DNA from: DATARH01 sp963705325
Lineage (GTDB): Bacteria > Pseudomonadota > Alphaproteobacteria > ATCC43930 > CGMCC-115725
Reading direction: 5' to 3'
DNA length: 64,000 nt
Assembly (NCBI GenBank): GCA_963705325.1
Contig: OY970069.1
Coordinates: 1,798,001-1,862,000 of the forward strand
Made by a program: the position numbers and the translations under genes. The notes under the pieces were generated by a model. It was not told the origin of the DNA. It saw only the letters and a list, made by a program, of their open reading frames with translations, and searched no databases. This document shows positions 14,612 through 22,007 of the stretch, piece after piece (position 1 is the first letter of the stretch; every line of letters starts with the position of its first letter).

Positions 14612-14839
14612 TTAATCCGTCGCCGATACTCCGAGTTTCAGCTGCAGAAGGACACCGGCGAGGGAGGCGCCGGCGCTGTCACGTACTGTAACGCTGTGAT
14701 GCACCCCGCTCTCGACCAGCTCGCGCGCTCGATGGAGTGCGTCATGCTCGGTACCAAAATATTCTGTTCGCGTCGCGTCTTGCTCGCGCGCGCCATCCGT
14801 CACAGCCCAACCGTCCTCATAGCAAATCTGATAAGCCAT
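14612..14839 (-). CDS. Small conserved hypothetical protein
   Basis: A 75-residue soluble protein beginning MAYQICYEDGWAVTDG and ending LLQLKLGVSATD. Composition and codon use look natural (alternating strand and helix, one RARELVE helix), and it resembles small single-domain proteins of unknown function seen beside regulators in alphaproteobacteria. The start at 14839 is preceded by AGGGTGGGAAAGAG; a start 15 codons further upstream is also open. No domain name can be given and its neighbours are intergenic repeats. Confidence 0.6.
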   Translation of the reverse strand: MAYQICYEDGWAVTDGAREQDATRTEYFGTEHDALHRARELVESGVHHSVTVRDSAGASLAGVLLQLKLGVSATD

Positions 14840-15255
14840 CTCTTTCCCACCCTCGTTCGACACGACCTTCGGGCCCATTCGCAATGTGTCCGGATACTCA
14901 AGCTCGGGAGCAATGCCCTAAAGCTCGGCGATGCCGAGCTCAGCAAATAGCGCTGTCTGTTCCGTGAAAATCTGCGAGGGTCCGAGGCGGGGACCATGGC
15001 CAGAGTTTGCGGCAATCGTGTGACCGTCGATCGCAAATTTGCCGGGTAGCGCTACCGCGGAGGCGATGATCGCTGCCTAAAGGCCTTGTATGGCTCGCCA
15101 ATTTGCCTTTGAGCACGGCAATCCGCGGGGCCGTCCAGCCGCTACCTGATCTCGCTATACCAACGCCAAAACGAGGCCAGAGATCATCAAGGCCGATACG
15201 ATCGAGACGGCAGGGGATCAACGTTCGGTATGAGTAAGTCGGTAGCCGGTGGCGC

Positions 15256-15348
15256 TCACATCGACGATGCGGCGAAGTGAAGCCAGGTCAGGCCGCCGGC
15301 CAGGGCCACCAGCGCAATGATCATGAGCAGTAGTTGAACGCGGCACAT
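15256..15348 (-). CDS. Possible 30-residue membrane peptide
   Basis: ATG 15348 to TGA 15256 encodes MCRVQLLLMIIALVALAGG and then LTWLHFAASSM, a single hydrophobic helix with one arginine at the N-terminal side. The layout fits small membrane proteins, but no clear ribosome-binding site precedes it and an internal ATG is also possible. Reported as a candidate only. Confidence 0.3.
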   Translation of the reverse strand: MCRVQLLLMIIALVALAGGLTWLHFAASSM

Positions 15349-15405
15349 GTCGGCCGCCGTTTATGCCGGGAATGTGACAGTTATCCCCGTTGCCGCCGGC
15401 AATTC

Positions 15406-15519
15406 GTGCCTAAGAGAGACTTACCAATCCGGCCGATTTACGAAGTATTCGTGCGGACCTTAGGGCGCCGGATGAGCCGAGAGGAGGTTGCTAGCTACAC
15501 ACGCACCCTAGTTGCCTAA
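15406..15519 (+). CDS. Possible 37-residue basic peptide
   Basis: From GTG 15406 to TAA 15519 the frame encodes a short basic peptide, MPKRDLPIRPIYEVFVRTLG followed by RRMSREEVASYTRTLVA. The SREEVASYTRTL segment looks like a genuine amphipathic helix. There is no clear ribosome-binding site and the frame extends upstream to a TTG at 15334 with poorer composition. Low confidence. Confidence 0.25.
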   Translation: MPKRDLPIRPIYEVFVRTLGRRMSREEVASYTRTLVA

Positions 15520-15793
15520 TCAGGATATCGCGCATGGGCCGTTAGCAGCCATTCGTCGAGCCGATATTCAACGTTGGACACCCGCTATCGCTTGACTGAG
15601 ACGACCTCCGCTGACCTCTGCTAAAGCACGCGACAACGGACATCAGTCCACCCTACTGGCGTATGCCCGGATGACGGCCCCGGCTTGCCGATTTTTTGCT
15701 CTCCCAAGTTGAGATGGGCAGCACGCCGGATTGCTCGACCGCGAGAGTCGCTCCGCATTAAGATGGCCGAAAACGAGTGGGGAGGGAGAGCCA

Positions 15794-16783
15794 ATGCTGC
15801 AGACGCCGTTGTGCCGCGACATGGGTATCGAATTCCCGATCTTCTCGGTCGGCATGAGCTGGCTCGCAGGGCCGGAGTTGGCTGCGGCCGTGTCGAATGC
15901 CGGCGGTTGTGGCGTTGTCGGCGCCGGGGGGCCGGGGACGGTGGTCGCCGACCGAATTCGACAGACCCGCGCGCTGAGCAATAAGCCATTCGGAGTGAAC
16001 ATTATCTTGGCGCGGCGCCAGGAGGGACAGGTGGAAGCCTGTTTCGAGGAGCGGGTGCCGCTGATCGTGTTGTTTTGGGGCGACCCCAGCCCTTATGTCA
16101 GTGACGCACACAGTCGCGGCATCCGTGTCTTCGTTCAGGTCGGCTCGGTCGCCGAGGCGAAGGTGGCGGCCGCGGCCGGGGTCGATGCAATCATCGCGCA
16201 GGGCGTCGAGGCAGGGGGGCATGTCCGGAGCACCACCTCGTTATCAACCTTGTTGCCGGCGGTGGTGGAAGCGGCACATCCGGTGCCGGTAATCGCGGCG
16301 GGCGGGATCGCGAACGGCCGCGGTGTGGTCGCAGCACTCGGGCTCGGGGCACAAGCCGTCTCGCTCGGGACGCGCTTCCTGTGCAGCGAAGAGGCATTTG
16401 CGGCTCCCGCCTACAAAGATCGGGTCACCCGGGCCAGCGCCGAGGATACGGTCTACACGGAGCTATTCAATGTCGGCTGGGACGCGCCGCACCGAGTGCT
16501 GCGCAACGGCGCGTTTGCCAAATGGGAGGCGGCCGGGCGTCCCGCCGACGGGGCACGTCCGGATGAGGGGGCGGTCATAGGCAGCGCGCCGCGCGGCGGC
16601 GGGACCGACAAGCTCATCAAATACGCAGCGAATTCATACCCGACCGTCGGGTTTGACGGCGACATCGAAGACGCCGTGCTCTACGCCGGCAAGTCGTGCA
16701 CGCTGATCTCCGATGTGAGACCGGCTGCCGAGATCGTGCGAGAACTGATGCGCCAGGCCGAGGCAACAGTCGACAGGCTTTAG
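15794..16783 (+). CDS. Nitronate monooxygenase family FMN enzyme
   Basis: A 329-residue TIM-barrel flavoprotein of the 2-nitropropane dioxygenase/nitronate monooxygenase family. N-terminal LCRDMGIEFPIFSVGMSWLA and GGCGVVGAGG form the FMN-binding start of the barrel; QGVEAGGHV carries the conserved histidine used in nitronate oxidation; AAGGIANGRGVVAALGLGAQ and SLGTRFLCSEEA form the phosphate-binding region. Start ATG 15794 has an excellent GGGAGGGAG ribosome site, better than upstream in-frame codons. The enzyme would oxidise alkyl nitronates or act as a quinone reductase or enoyl-reductase relative. It stands alone between long intergenic regions. Confidence 0.87.
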   Translation: MLQTPLCRDMGIEFPIFSVGMSWLAGPELAAAVSNAGGCGVVGAGGPGTVVADRIRQTRALSNKPFGVNIILARRQEGQVEACFEERVPLIVLFWGDPSPYVSDAHSRGIRVFVQVGSVAEAKVAAAAGVDAIIAQGVEAGGHVRSTTSLSTLLPAVVEAAHPVPVIAAGGIANGRGVVAALGLGAQAVSLGTRFLCSEEAFAAPAYKDRVTRASAEDTVYTELFNVGWDAPHRVLRNGAFAKWEAAGRPADGARPDEGAVIGSAPRGGGTDKLIKYAANSYPTVGFDGDIEDAVLYAGKSCTLISDVRPAAEIVRELMRQAEATVDRL

Positions 16784-17273
16784 CATGTTCGCCGACCTGT
16801 TCCCGGCTCTGAGCGCATCCGATCGCAGGCGAAACCGATGACGCCGGCTTGGACGCATTTCAGCCTGTGCGCTACCCAGGGGCGGTCCCGTTCCCACACC
16901 CCAGTGCGCCACAGCGAAGGACCTCTAACCACCCGTGCCGACCTTCCGATCGAGTGGTACGAAGGTCTCAAACGACGCAGAACCGGAAGAGCCCGGCAGC
17001 AACAGCAGACGACCGCTCAGGGTTGGCAAACCGGTCGTTCGAAGCGAAACGCGCGGATGGCTGCATAGCGCCAATTCCGGCCGTTCGCGGGACTGCTGCG
17101 ATCGAACGCAAGGTTCCACCCGGAGCGGGCGCTGTAGTGCGGAAGAAATCAGCTATTATGGAGCCGATGTAAGCGCTGCTCGATCAGATGATCGCGCCTA
17201 TCGCCTCGTGCTGCGCAGTCGCCAAAGGTCCGAGACTGCCTGGCGCGCTCGTACCGAGCAAAGGATTTTTTTA
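16784..17273. other. Intergenic region with repeat copy B
   Basis: About 490 bases without a supported gene. The central part is dispersed repeat copy B; the last ~60 bases carry the ribosome-binding region of the DUF1348 gene. Confidence 0.45.
16981..17095 (+). repeat. Dispersed intergenic repeat, copy B
   Basis: Most complete of three copies: CCGGAAGAGCCC, GGCAGCAACAGCA, TGACCGCT-like core, AGGGTTGGCAAACC, CGTTCGAAGC, GCGCGGATGGCTGCATAGCG and CCAATTCCGGCCGTTCGCGG appear in order. It matches copy A (6315-6426) along most of its length by eye. Confidence 0.65.
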
Positions 17274-17735
17274 ATGCCTGCTCCCACGCCGCCGTTTACC
17301 CGCGAGACCGCGATCGCCAAGGTCCGGATGGCAGAAGACGGCTGGAACAGCCGTGATCCGCATCGAGTTTCCCTGGCCTATACCGAGGACAGCCGCTGGC
17401 GGAATCGAGCGGAATTCATCAATGGGCGCGCCAAGATCGTCGCCTTTCTGACCCGCAAATGGCAGAAGGAACTCGATTACCGCCTGATCAAAGAAATGTG
17501 GGCGTTCGGCGATAGCCGAATCGCCGTGCAATTCGCTTATGAGTGGCATGACGACAGCGGCAACTGGTTTCGCTCTTACGGCAACGAGAACTGGGAATTC
17601 GATGCTGATGGCGTCATGCGGCGACGCTTCGCCTCGATCAACGATCTGCCGATTAAGGAAGCCGACCGGAAATACCATTGGCCCCTTGGGCGGCGGCCCG
17701 ACGATCACCCGGGCCTTAGCGACCTAGGCCTTTAA
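17274..17735 (+). CDS. DUF1348 / NTF2-like protein
   Basis: A 153-residue protein with the layout of DUF1348: an N-terminal helix (RETAIAKVRMAEDGWNSRDP), the strands SLAYTEDSRWRNRAEF and GRAKIVAFLTRKW, and a C-terminal cone-like sheet ending in KYHWPLGRRPDDHPGLSDLGL. The fold belongs to the NTF2/SnoaL group, which binds small hydrophobic ligands; no activity is established for this subfamily. ATG 17274 is preceded by AAGGA. Reading further upstream would run into the dispersed repeat, so the shorter start is preferred. Monocistronic. Confidence 0.85.
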   Translation: MPAPTPPFTRETAIAKVRMAEDGWNSRDPHRVSLAYTEDSRWRNRAEFINGRAKIVAFLTRKWQKELDYRLIKEMWAFGDSRIAVQFAYEWHDDSGNWFRSYGNENWEFDADGVMRRRFASINDLPIKEADRKYHWPLGRRPDDHPGLSDLGL

Positions 17736-17754
17736 TCCCCGGTCGGGCTTCCGC

Positions 17755-18222
17755 GCGGTTGGTATCGAGCTGCAGCGCCATCTGGGTCAGCCCGTCGTAC
17801 TCGAAACCGCGGTGAAAGCCGCCCGTGACGTTGCCCAGCACCTCACTTGTTTCTTACAGGGCGAAAGACATGCCGAACTGGCTGAGGAGCGGGCGCAATC
17901 CGGCCATATTGCCGAGGAGATAGTTGGTGCGGGCGAGCCCGGCGATGAAATCCGGACCCTCGGCCGACGGGAGATACGCGCCCGGCTGCAGTTGCTCCTC
18001 GGTCGGGATTTGGATGTGCGGCGCCGCGGCAAGCGCCGAGCCGGCGCCTGAGAATGCCATCGAAAGCGTGGCAAGCGATAGCATCGAGCCGAGTCCCGCG
18101 CTGACCGGCCGGAAGGACTTGCCGCCGGGTGCGCGCCGCACCGTCCCTTCACATCCTCGCGGGCGCAGCTTGGCCCGGAGCCTTTCGAGGCGCTTTCTGA
18201 CTTCGGCCATTGGGCCGAACAT
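17755..18222 (-). pseudogene. Carbohydrate porin (OprB-like), truncated and interrupted
   Basis: The minus-strand frame begins MFGPMAEVRKRLERLRAK, has a signal-peptide-like stretch (LSLATLSMAFSGAGSALAAA) and then the mature N-terminus of a carbohydrate porin, ARTNYLLGNMAGLRPLLSQ FGMSFAL. A TAA stop at 17855-17857 follows, and the same frame then continues ETSEVLGNVTGGFHRGFEY with LTQMALQLDT, exactly the porin sequence. The stop therefore replaces a glutamine codon (CAA to TAA). About 30 codons later porin similarity ends near 17755, so some 300 residues of beta-barrel are missing. The gene is dead by both a nonsense change and a large 3' deletion. Confidence 0.8.
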
Positions 18223-18244
18223 GGTAAAAGTTTGCGGTATCTTT

Positions 18245-18274
18245 TTGATATCTGTCAAGCCACTAGAGTATTAT
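18245..18274 (+). promoter_or_regulatory. Candidate sigma-70 promoter of the integrase module
   Basis: TTGATA at 18245-18250 and TATTAT at 18269-18274 with an 18-base spacer, in a locally AT-rich stretch, 36 bases upstream of the first gene of the module. Confidence 0.5.
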
Positions 18275-18309
18275 TAAGAGACCTAATTGGTTCGAAAGGA
18301 CATACGTCG

Positions 18310-18600
18310 TTGGCAAGGGTTCGGGGTGAGCCTAAGAGCCTCTACCATTTGAGAATTCCGGACAGGATTCGGGAGTACGTTGACGTGCTCGCCGCCGATC
18401 AAAACATGACGGCTGCCGCGCAGTTGGTGCGACTAATCGAATTCGGATTGATCTATGACCGGACGATTTGGGGTGAGCATCGCGACTTGCTGGTATCGAT
18501 CGGCAGCGTCTGCACTGTGTCGCCGGATGGAGGCGACGCGCCGCTTCGGGCTAAGCTCCACGAGCTTGTTGACTGGTATTTTGATAGGCGCGCGTCATGA
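18310..18600 (+). CDS. Small RHH-like protein coupled to an integrase
   Basis: A 96-residue protein. Residues ~8-45 read SLYHLRIPDRIREYVDVLAA then MTAAAQLVRLIEFGLIYD, a strand followed by two helices as in Arc/MetJ ribbon-helix-helix DNA-binding proteins. TTG 18310 was chosen because AAGGA lies 9 bases upstream. The stop overlaps the integrase start (ATGA at 18597-18600), which implies translational coupling. By position it is the likely regulator or directionality factor of the recombinase, though this is inferred from context, not from a diagnostic motif. Confidence 0.6.
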   Translation: MARVRGEPKSLYHLRIPDRIREYVDVLAADQNMTAAAQLVRLIEFGLIYDRTIWGEHRDLLVSIGSVCTVSPDGGDAPLRAKLHELVDWYFDRRAS

Positions 18601-19688
18601 GCGCCATCGGCCACGCTCGCGAGCGTTCCCCCGGCCGATGGGAAATCCGCTACCGGGTAAGTCGCAAGCTTCAAACCGCAACTATCAACCCGCGGTCGGA
18701 GCGCGAGGCGCTAGCCGAAATTAGCCGCCGTGTTGCCGCTGGCGTCGCACTCGACGGATCGGCACGGACGACGATCGCTGACTACGCGCCGGTTTGGCTC
18801 GTCGGTATGGAAATCGCGCCGATGACGCGACGCGGCTACAAGTCCGCGATGCGCGCGACGATCCTGCCGGAGCTAGGCCACGTCCGGTTGCGCGAGCTGT
18901 CGCCCTCGGTAATTCGCGCCGCATTTCAGAAGTGGCACAACGCCGGGCGCACGAAGAGCGGACTACGGCAAGTCAAGATCGTGCTGCAAAGCATGGTACG
19001 CAGCGCGCTTCTCGACGATCTGATCAGCTCGAATCCGTTCGACCGGCTTCGCAGCCGCAAGGGTCAGCCGAGCGCGCTTCCGGTTGCCATGTCGCCAAAG
19101 GCGGTTCCGGCTGATCTGGCGAAGATCGCCGCATTGCTCGCCGAACCAAACGATCGTTACGGCGTCCTGATCGTGCTACTCGCGGCCGCCGGTCTGAGGC
19201 GCGGAGAGGCGTGCGGGCTGCGTTGGAGAAACGTCGACCTGGACGGAGGATCGATCCGAATCGCCGAGCAAATCCTTCCTATGAAAGGCGGGAGCATCTT
19301 CGCGCCGCCGAAGAGCTCGAGCGGCGTCCGTTCGATCCGGCTACCGGCGGAAGCGATCGACAAGCTCCGGGAACACCGCGCAGCGCAGCGCGAGCGGCTA
19401 TTCGCGCACGGCGTCCGCGTAACCGGCGAGACGACGGTTGCAGCCGACGACGTCGGAGAACCGATCCAGCCGCAGGCCTTCGGTAAGTGGCTAGCTCGGC
19501 GTGGGGTCGGCCCGCACTCGATCCGGCACGCTCATTTGAGCAAGCTGGCCAATTCCGGCATCCCGATCGCCGCTGTCGCCCGGCGTGCTGGGCACGCCGA
19601 TATCCGGGTCACGCTTCAAACCTATATCCATCCTGACGACGCCGACGACGCCGATGCGGCGGCTGTGGCTAGCGCCTTGATGGGTTAA
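18597..19688 (+). CDS. Tyrosine recombinase/phage-type integrase
   Basis: A 363-residue site-specific recombinase. Residues ~1-55 form an arm-binding start (RSPGRWEIRYRV), ~60-150 the core SAM-like DNA-binding domain, and ~175-350 the catalytic domain. The catalytic set is complete: R in AAGLRRGEACGLRW, K in PPKSSSGVRSIRLP, HSIRHAHLS (H-x-x-R), GHADIRVT and the nucleophile Y in TLQTYIHPD. It is translationally coupled to the RHH-like gene. A strong terminator and candidate recombination sites follow. No tRNA gene is adjacent, so the attachment target is not a nearby tRNA. Probably still active. Confidence 0.93.
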   Translation: MSAIGHARERSPGRWEIRYRVSRKLQTATINPRSEREALAEISRRVAAGVALDGSARTTIADYAPVWLVGMEIAPMTRRGYKSAMRATILPELGHVRLRELSPSVIRAAFQKWHNAGRTKSGLRQVKIVLQSMVRSALLDDLISSNPFDRLRSRKGQPSALPVAMSPKAVPADLAKIAALLAEPNDRYGVLIVLLAAAGLRRGEACGLRWRNVDLDGGSIRIAEQILPMKGGSIFAPPKSSSGVRSIRLPAEAIDKLREHRAAQRERLFAHGVRVTGETTVAADDVGEPIQPQAFGKWLARRGVGPHSIRHAHLSKLANSGIPIAAVARRAGHADIRVTLQTYIHPDDADDADAAAVASALMG

Positions 19689-19721
19689 CCCGCCGTTGTC
19701 GCGGCAGCCTTGGCAACTTAC

Positions 19722-19750
19722 GGGCCGCTCCGTCGAGCGGCTCTTTTTTT
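19722..19750 (+). terminator. Rho-independent terminator after the integrase
   Basis: Perfect 7-bp stem GCCGCTC (19724-19730) / GAGCGGC (19735-19741) with a four-base loop, then TCTTTTTTT. It lies 35 bases after the integrase stop. Confidence 0.88.
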
Positions 19751-19781
19751 GCTACAAATTTGGTAGCAAGAAGGTAGCAAC
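19751..19781. repeat. Candidate integrase arm-type or attachment repeats
   Basis: GCTAC-N7-GTAGC forms an inverted repeat at 19751-19767, and GGTAGCAA occurs twice in direct orientation at 19762-19769 and 19773-19780. Such short repeats beside a tyrosine recombinase gene are typical of arm-binding or att sites. No second boundary copy was found in the window. Confidence 0.45.
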
Positions 19782-19784
19782 GCC

Positions 19785-20009
19785 ATGGAAAACAGCGACG
19801 CCCTGCCGTCTGGGATCGGTCACAACCAGGGCCCGCCGCTCGAGTTGGGGATCAGTTGGGCGCACTTCTGCTGGAAGAAGGCGCATGCGCGGGCATGGAA
19901 GACGCCGCCGCGCGAAATCGCGCTGGCCCGCCTTGCCCGCGCCGAGGCGCTCGGCATCAGCTATCGCGAATATACCGCCCACCTGCTCGACACGGGCGAG
20001 CACCTCTAG
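19785..20009 (+). CDS. Small conserved IGHNQGPPL protein
   Basis: A 74-residue protein starting MENSDALPSGIGHNQGPPLE. The IGHNQGPPL motif marks a family of small alphaproteobacterial proteins of unknown function, often near phage or integrase genes. The rest is helical with tryptophans (WAHFCWKKAHARAWKTPPRE) and ends in a helix REYTAHLLDTGEHL. ATG 19785 follows AAGGTAGCAA. It ends 3 bases before the convergent sodB stop. Position just after the integrase suggests it belongs to the same integrated unit. Confidence 0.7.
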   Translation: MENSDALPSGIGHNQGPPLELGISWAHFCWKKAHARAWKTPPREIALARLARAEALGISYREYTAHLLDTGEHL

Positions 20010-20012
20010 CGG

Positions 20013-20627
20013 CTATCCGTGGGTCTGCCGGGCCTTGCTGAAATTCTCGGCGACAAAATCCCAGCTGATCAAATTCTCGACGAACGCCCTGACGAAATCC
20101 GGCCGCCGGTTCTGGTAGTCAAGATAGTAGGCGTGCTCCCAGACGTCGCAGGTCAGCAGCGGTGACTGGCCGACGCACACCGGGTCGACCGCGTTCGGCG
20201 TCTTGACTACCTTTAGCTTTCCGGCGTCGAACACCAGCCATGCCCAACCGCTGCCGAACTGGGTTTTCGCGGCATTCTCGAATTCCTCGGCGAATTTATC
20301 GAAGCTGCCGAAGTCGTGCTTGATCGCCTTGGCCAGTTCGCCGCCGGGCTCGCCGCCGCCGTTCTTCGCCATGCACGGCCAGAAGAAATTGTGGTTCCAC
20401 ACCTGGGCGGCATTGTTGAACACAGCGGCCCTGGTTTCGTCGTGATAGGTCGCTCGGATCAACTGCTCCAGTGTCTGGGTTTCGAGGCCTTCTTCCTCGA
20501 CCAGCTTGTTCAGGGTGTCGACATAGGTCTTGTGGTGTTTGCCGTGGTGGAATTGCAGCGTCTTCGCCGAGAGATAAGGTTCGAGCGCGTCTTCGGTATA
20601 GGGAAGCGGCGGCAGCTTGAACGTCAT
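20013..20627 (-). CDS. sodB: Superoxide dismutase [Fe]
   Basis: A 204-residue cytoplasmic Fe/Mn superoxide dismutase that converts superoxide to oxygen and peroxide. Metal ligands are visible: His in LQFHHGKHHKTYV, His in FNNAAQVWNHNFFW, and Asp and His in DVWEHAYYLDYQNRRPD. The Gln in NAAQVWNH and overall pattern favour the iron type. ATG 20627 begins MTFKLPPLPYTEDALEPYL, the standard N-terminus; upstream in-frame codons give junk sequence. Monocistronic, with a broken gene fragment behind it. Confidence 0.95.
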   Translation of the reverse strand: MTFKLPPLPYTEDALEPYLSAKTLQFHHGKHHKTYVDTLNKLVEEEGLETQTLEQLIRATYHDETRAAVFNNAAQVWNHNFFWPCMAKNGGGEPGGELAKAIKHDFGSFDKFAEEFENAAKTQFGSGWAWLVFDAGKLKVVKTPNAVDPVCVGQSPLLTCDVWEHAYYLDYQNRRPDFVRAFVENLISWDFVAENFSKARQTHG

Positions 20628-20711
20628 GGCCCGTATTCCATTGAGGTTGCTGAAGCCGGGACCGGCGAGGTGCGTCCCGCTTCCCGAAGAACGCGCCGAT
20701 TGACCGGTCGT

Positions 20712-20783
20712 TCCGGACCTGGGCGAGGGCAATCGGCTGCTGCGGCGCGGGTGCGACGTTATGACCGCGACCGCTTCCCGTAA
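20712..20783 (+). pseudogene. Duplicate 5' fragment of the squalene/phytoene synthase-like gene
   Basis: Reads GRGQSAAAARVRRYDRDRFP and stops. The intact gene at 22008 begins with GEGLSPAAALVRRYDRDRFQ, and the DNA agrees well over about 55 bases (GCGAGGG..., GGTGCGACG, ACCGCGA, CGCTTCC). This is a detached copy of that gene's start, about 1.3 kb upstream and separated from it by the desaturase gene. Confidence 0.6.
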
Positions 20784-20989
20784 TGCGCCGCGACCATCAC
20801 CCAGTAGAGCATAAGGATGGCATTGATCCTCGCGGCGGGAGTGGCGGTGTGGCGCCCGCAATGCGGCCTGCTTTCTGGCATTGTCGCATCTTGACGGCTA
20901 AACTCGCCGACACATGGCGAAGAGGGTTGGTCAGTGACAAAGCTCGCCTATGAGCGCAGAAGCGCCGTTGCCGTCCTTCGTGTTAGCGG

Positions 20990-21985
20990 GTGATTGACGT
21001 GATAAGCGCTGCGGCTGACGAGAATCTGGCGCAGTTGCGGCCCACCGATTTTCACCGCAAACGCCGAGCGGCGATCCTGGCTCAGCGACCGGAGGTGAAG
21101 CAGCTCTTTGGTTATTGCCCGCAGGTAGCCCTGGTAACGGCGGTCCTTGTTGTGGGGCAAATCGGACTGGCGGCTAGCCTTGTCAATTCATCCTGGTATA
21201 TGGCCGTGGTCGCAGCAGTCTTCGTGGGGGCTTTCATCAATCATTGCCTGAATGTCGTCGTCCACGAAGCGTGTCATAATCTTGTATTGCGCACGACAGC
21301 GCTCAACAAAGCCATAGCGATCTTTGCCAATTTACCCGGCCTGGTTCCATCTGCCATTGGCTTTCGTCATTACCACTTATTGCATCATCGATTTCTGGGT
21401 GAAGAGCGCTTCGACGGAGACGTGTGTCTGCCGTGGGAGAAACGCATATTCACCGCCACGCCGGCGCGCAAATTCCTTTGGCTTCTGCTTCAGCCGATAT
21501 TTTATGGCGTCGTCCATCCGCTCCAGGTCCGCGAGCGGCTACCGCTGGATCGCTGGGTAATCGCAAACGTAATCGTGGTGAGCGGCTTTGCCATTGGGGC
21601 GATGTTCCTGCTCGGCCCCTCGGGCTTTCTCTACTTGGCGTTGTCCGCTTATTTATCGGTCGGGCTGCATCCCACCGGAGCGCACGTCGTGCAGGAACAC
21701 GTCAATTACGCCGGACAGTCATATGTGAATGCTTCCTACTACGGATGGATCAATGCGATTTCGTTAAATCACGGTTACCATCTCGAACACCACGATTTGG
21801 CGAACGTGCCCGGACTGCGGCTACCTCGGCTGCGCAAGCTGGCGCCCGAGTTCTATTCGGGGCGGTTTATTCACGGTTCTCGATTGATGAGTTTGTGGCA
21901 TTTCATCTTTGACTCTCGGCTAAGAATTGATAGTCGCGTGACCTGGGACCGCGCGTCGGCCGAGCAGGGGTCGAGACGCGCGTAG
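20990..21985 (+). CDS. Fatty acid/sphingolipid desaturase (DEGS-like)
   Basis: A 331-residue membrane di-iron desaturase. Three histidine boxes are present: HEACHN, HLLHHRFLG and NHGYHLEHHD, with hydrophobic helices between them. The context VPGLRLPRLRKLAPEFY after the third box and the GDVCLP motif after the second are characteristic of sphingolipid delta-4 desaturases (DEGS1 type) rather than acyl-CoA or carotenoid enzymes. It would introduce a double bond or hydroxyl into a long-chain base or fatty acid using reduced electron carriers at the inner membrane. Start GTG 20990 or GTG 20999. The 5' copy of the neighbouring gene upstream hints that this gene was inserted here. Confidence 0.82.
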   Translation: MIDVISAAADENLAQLRPTDFHRKRRAAILAQRPEVKQLFGYCPQVALVTAVLVVGQIGLAASLVNSSWYMAVVAAVFVGAFINHCLNVVVHEACHNLVLRTTALNKAIAIFANLPGLVPSAIGFRHYHLLHHRFLGEERFDGDVCLPWEKRIFTATPARKFLWLLLQPIFYGVVHPLQVRERLPLDRWVIANVIVVSGFAIGAMFLLGPSGFLYLALSAYLSVGLHPTGAHVVQEHVNYAGQSYVNASYYGWINAISLNHGYHLEHHDLANVPGLRLPRLRKLAPEFYSGRFIHGSRLMSLWHFIFDSRLRIDSRVTWDRASAEQGSRRA

Positions 21986-22007
21986 CCGAGCCCGGTCCCT
22001 CGAGAAC

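Larger units (their letters stand above)
14840..15793. other. Long intergenic region with two doubtful small ORFs
   Basis: Nearly 1 kb without a convincing gene. It contains a possible 30-residue membrane peptide (15256-15348, minus) and a possible 37-residue peptide (15406-15519, plus), both listed separately. Otherwise I see nothing recognisable. Confidence 0.4.

Noticed and set aside
19785..20009. Possibility that the IGHNQGPPL protein is the excisionase
   Set aside because: No helix-turn-helix is visible; the RHH-like protein upstream of the integrase is the better candidate.
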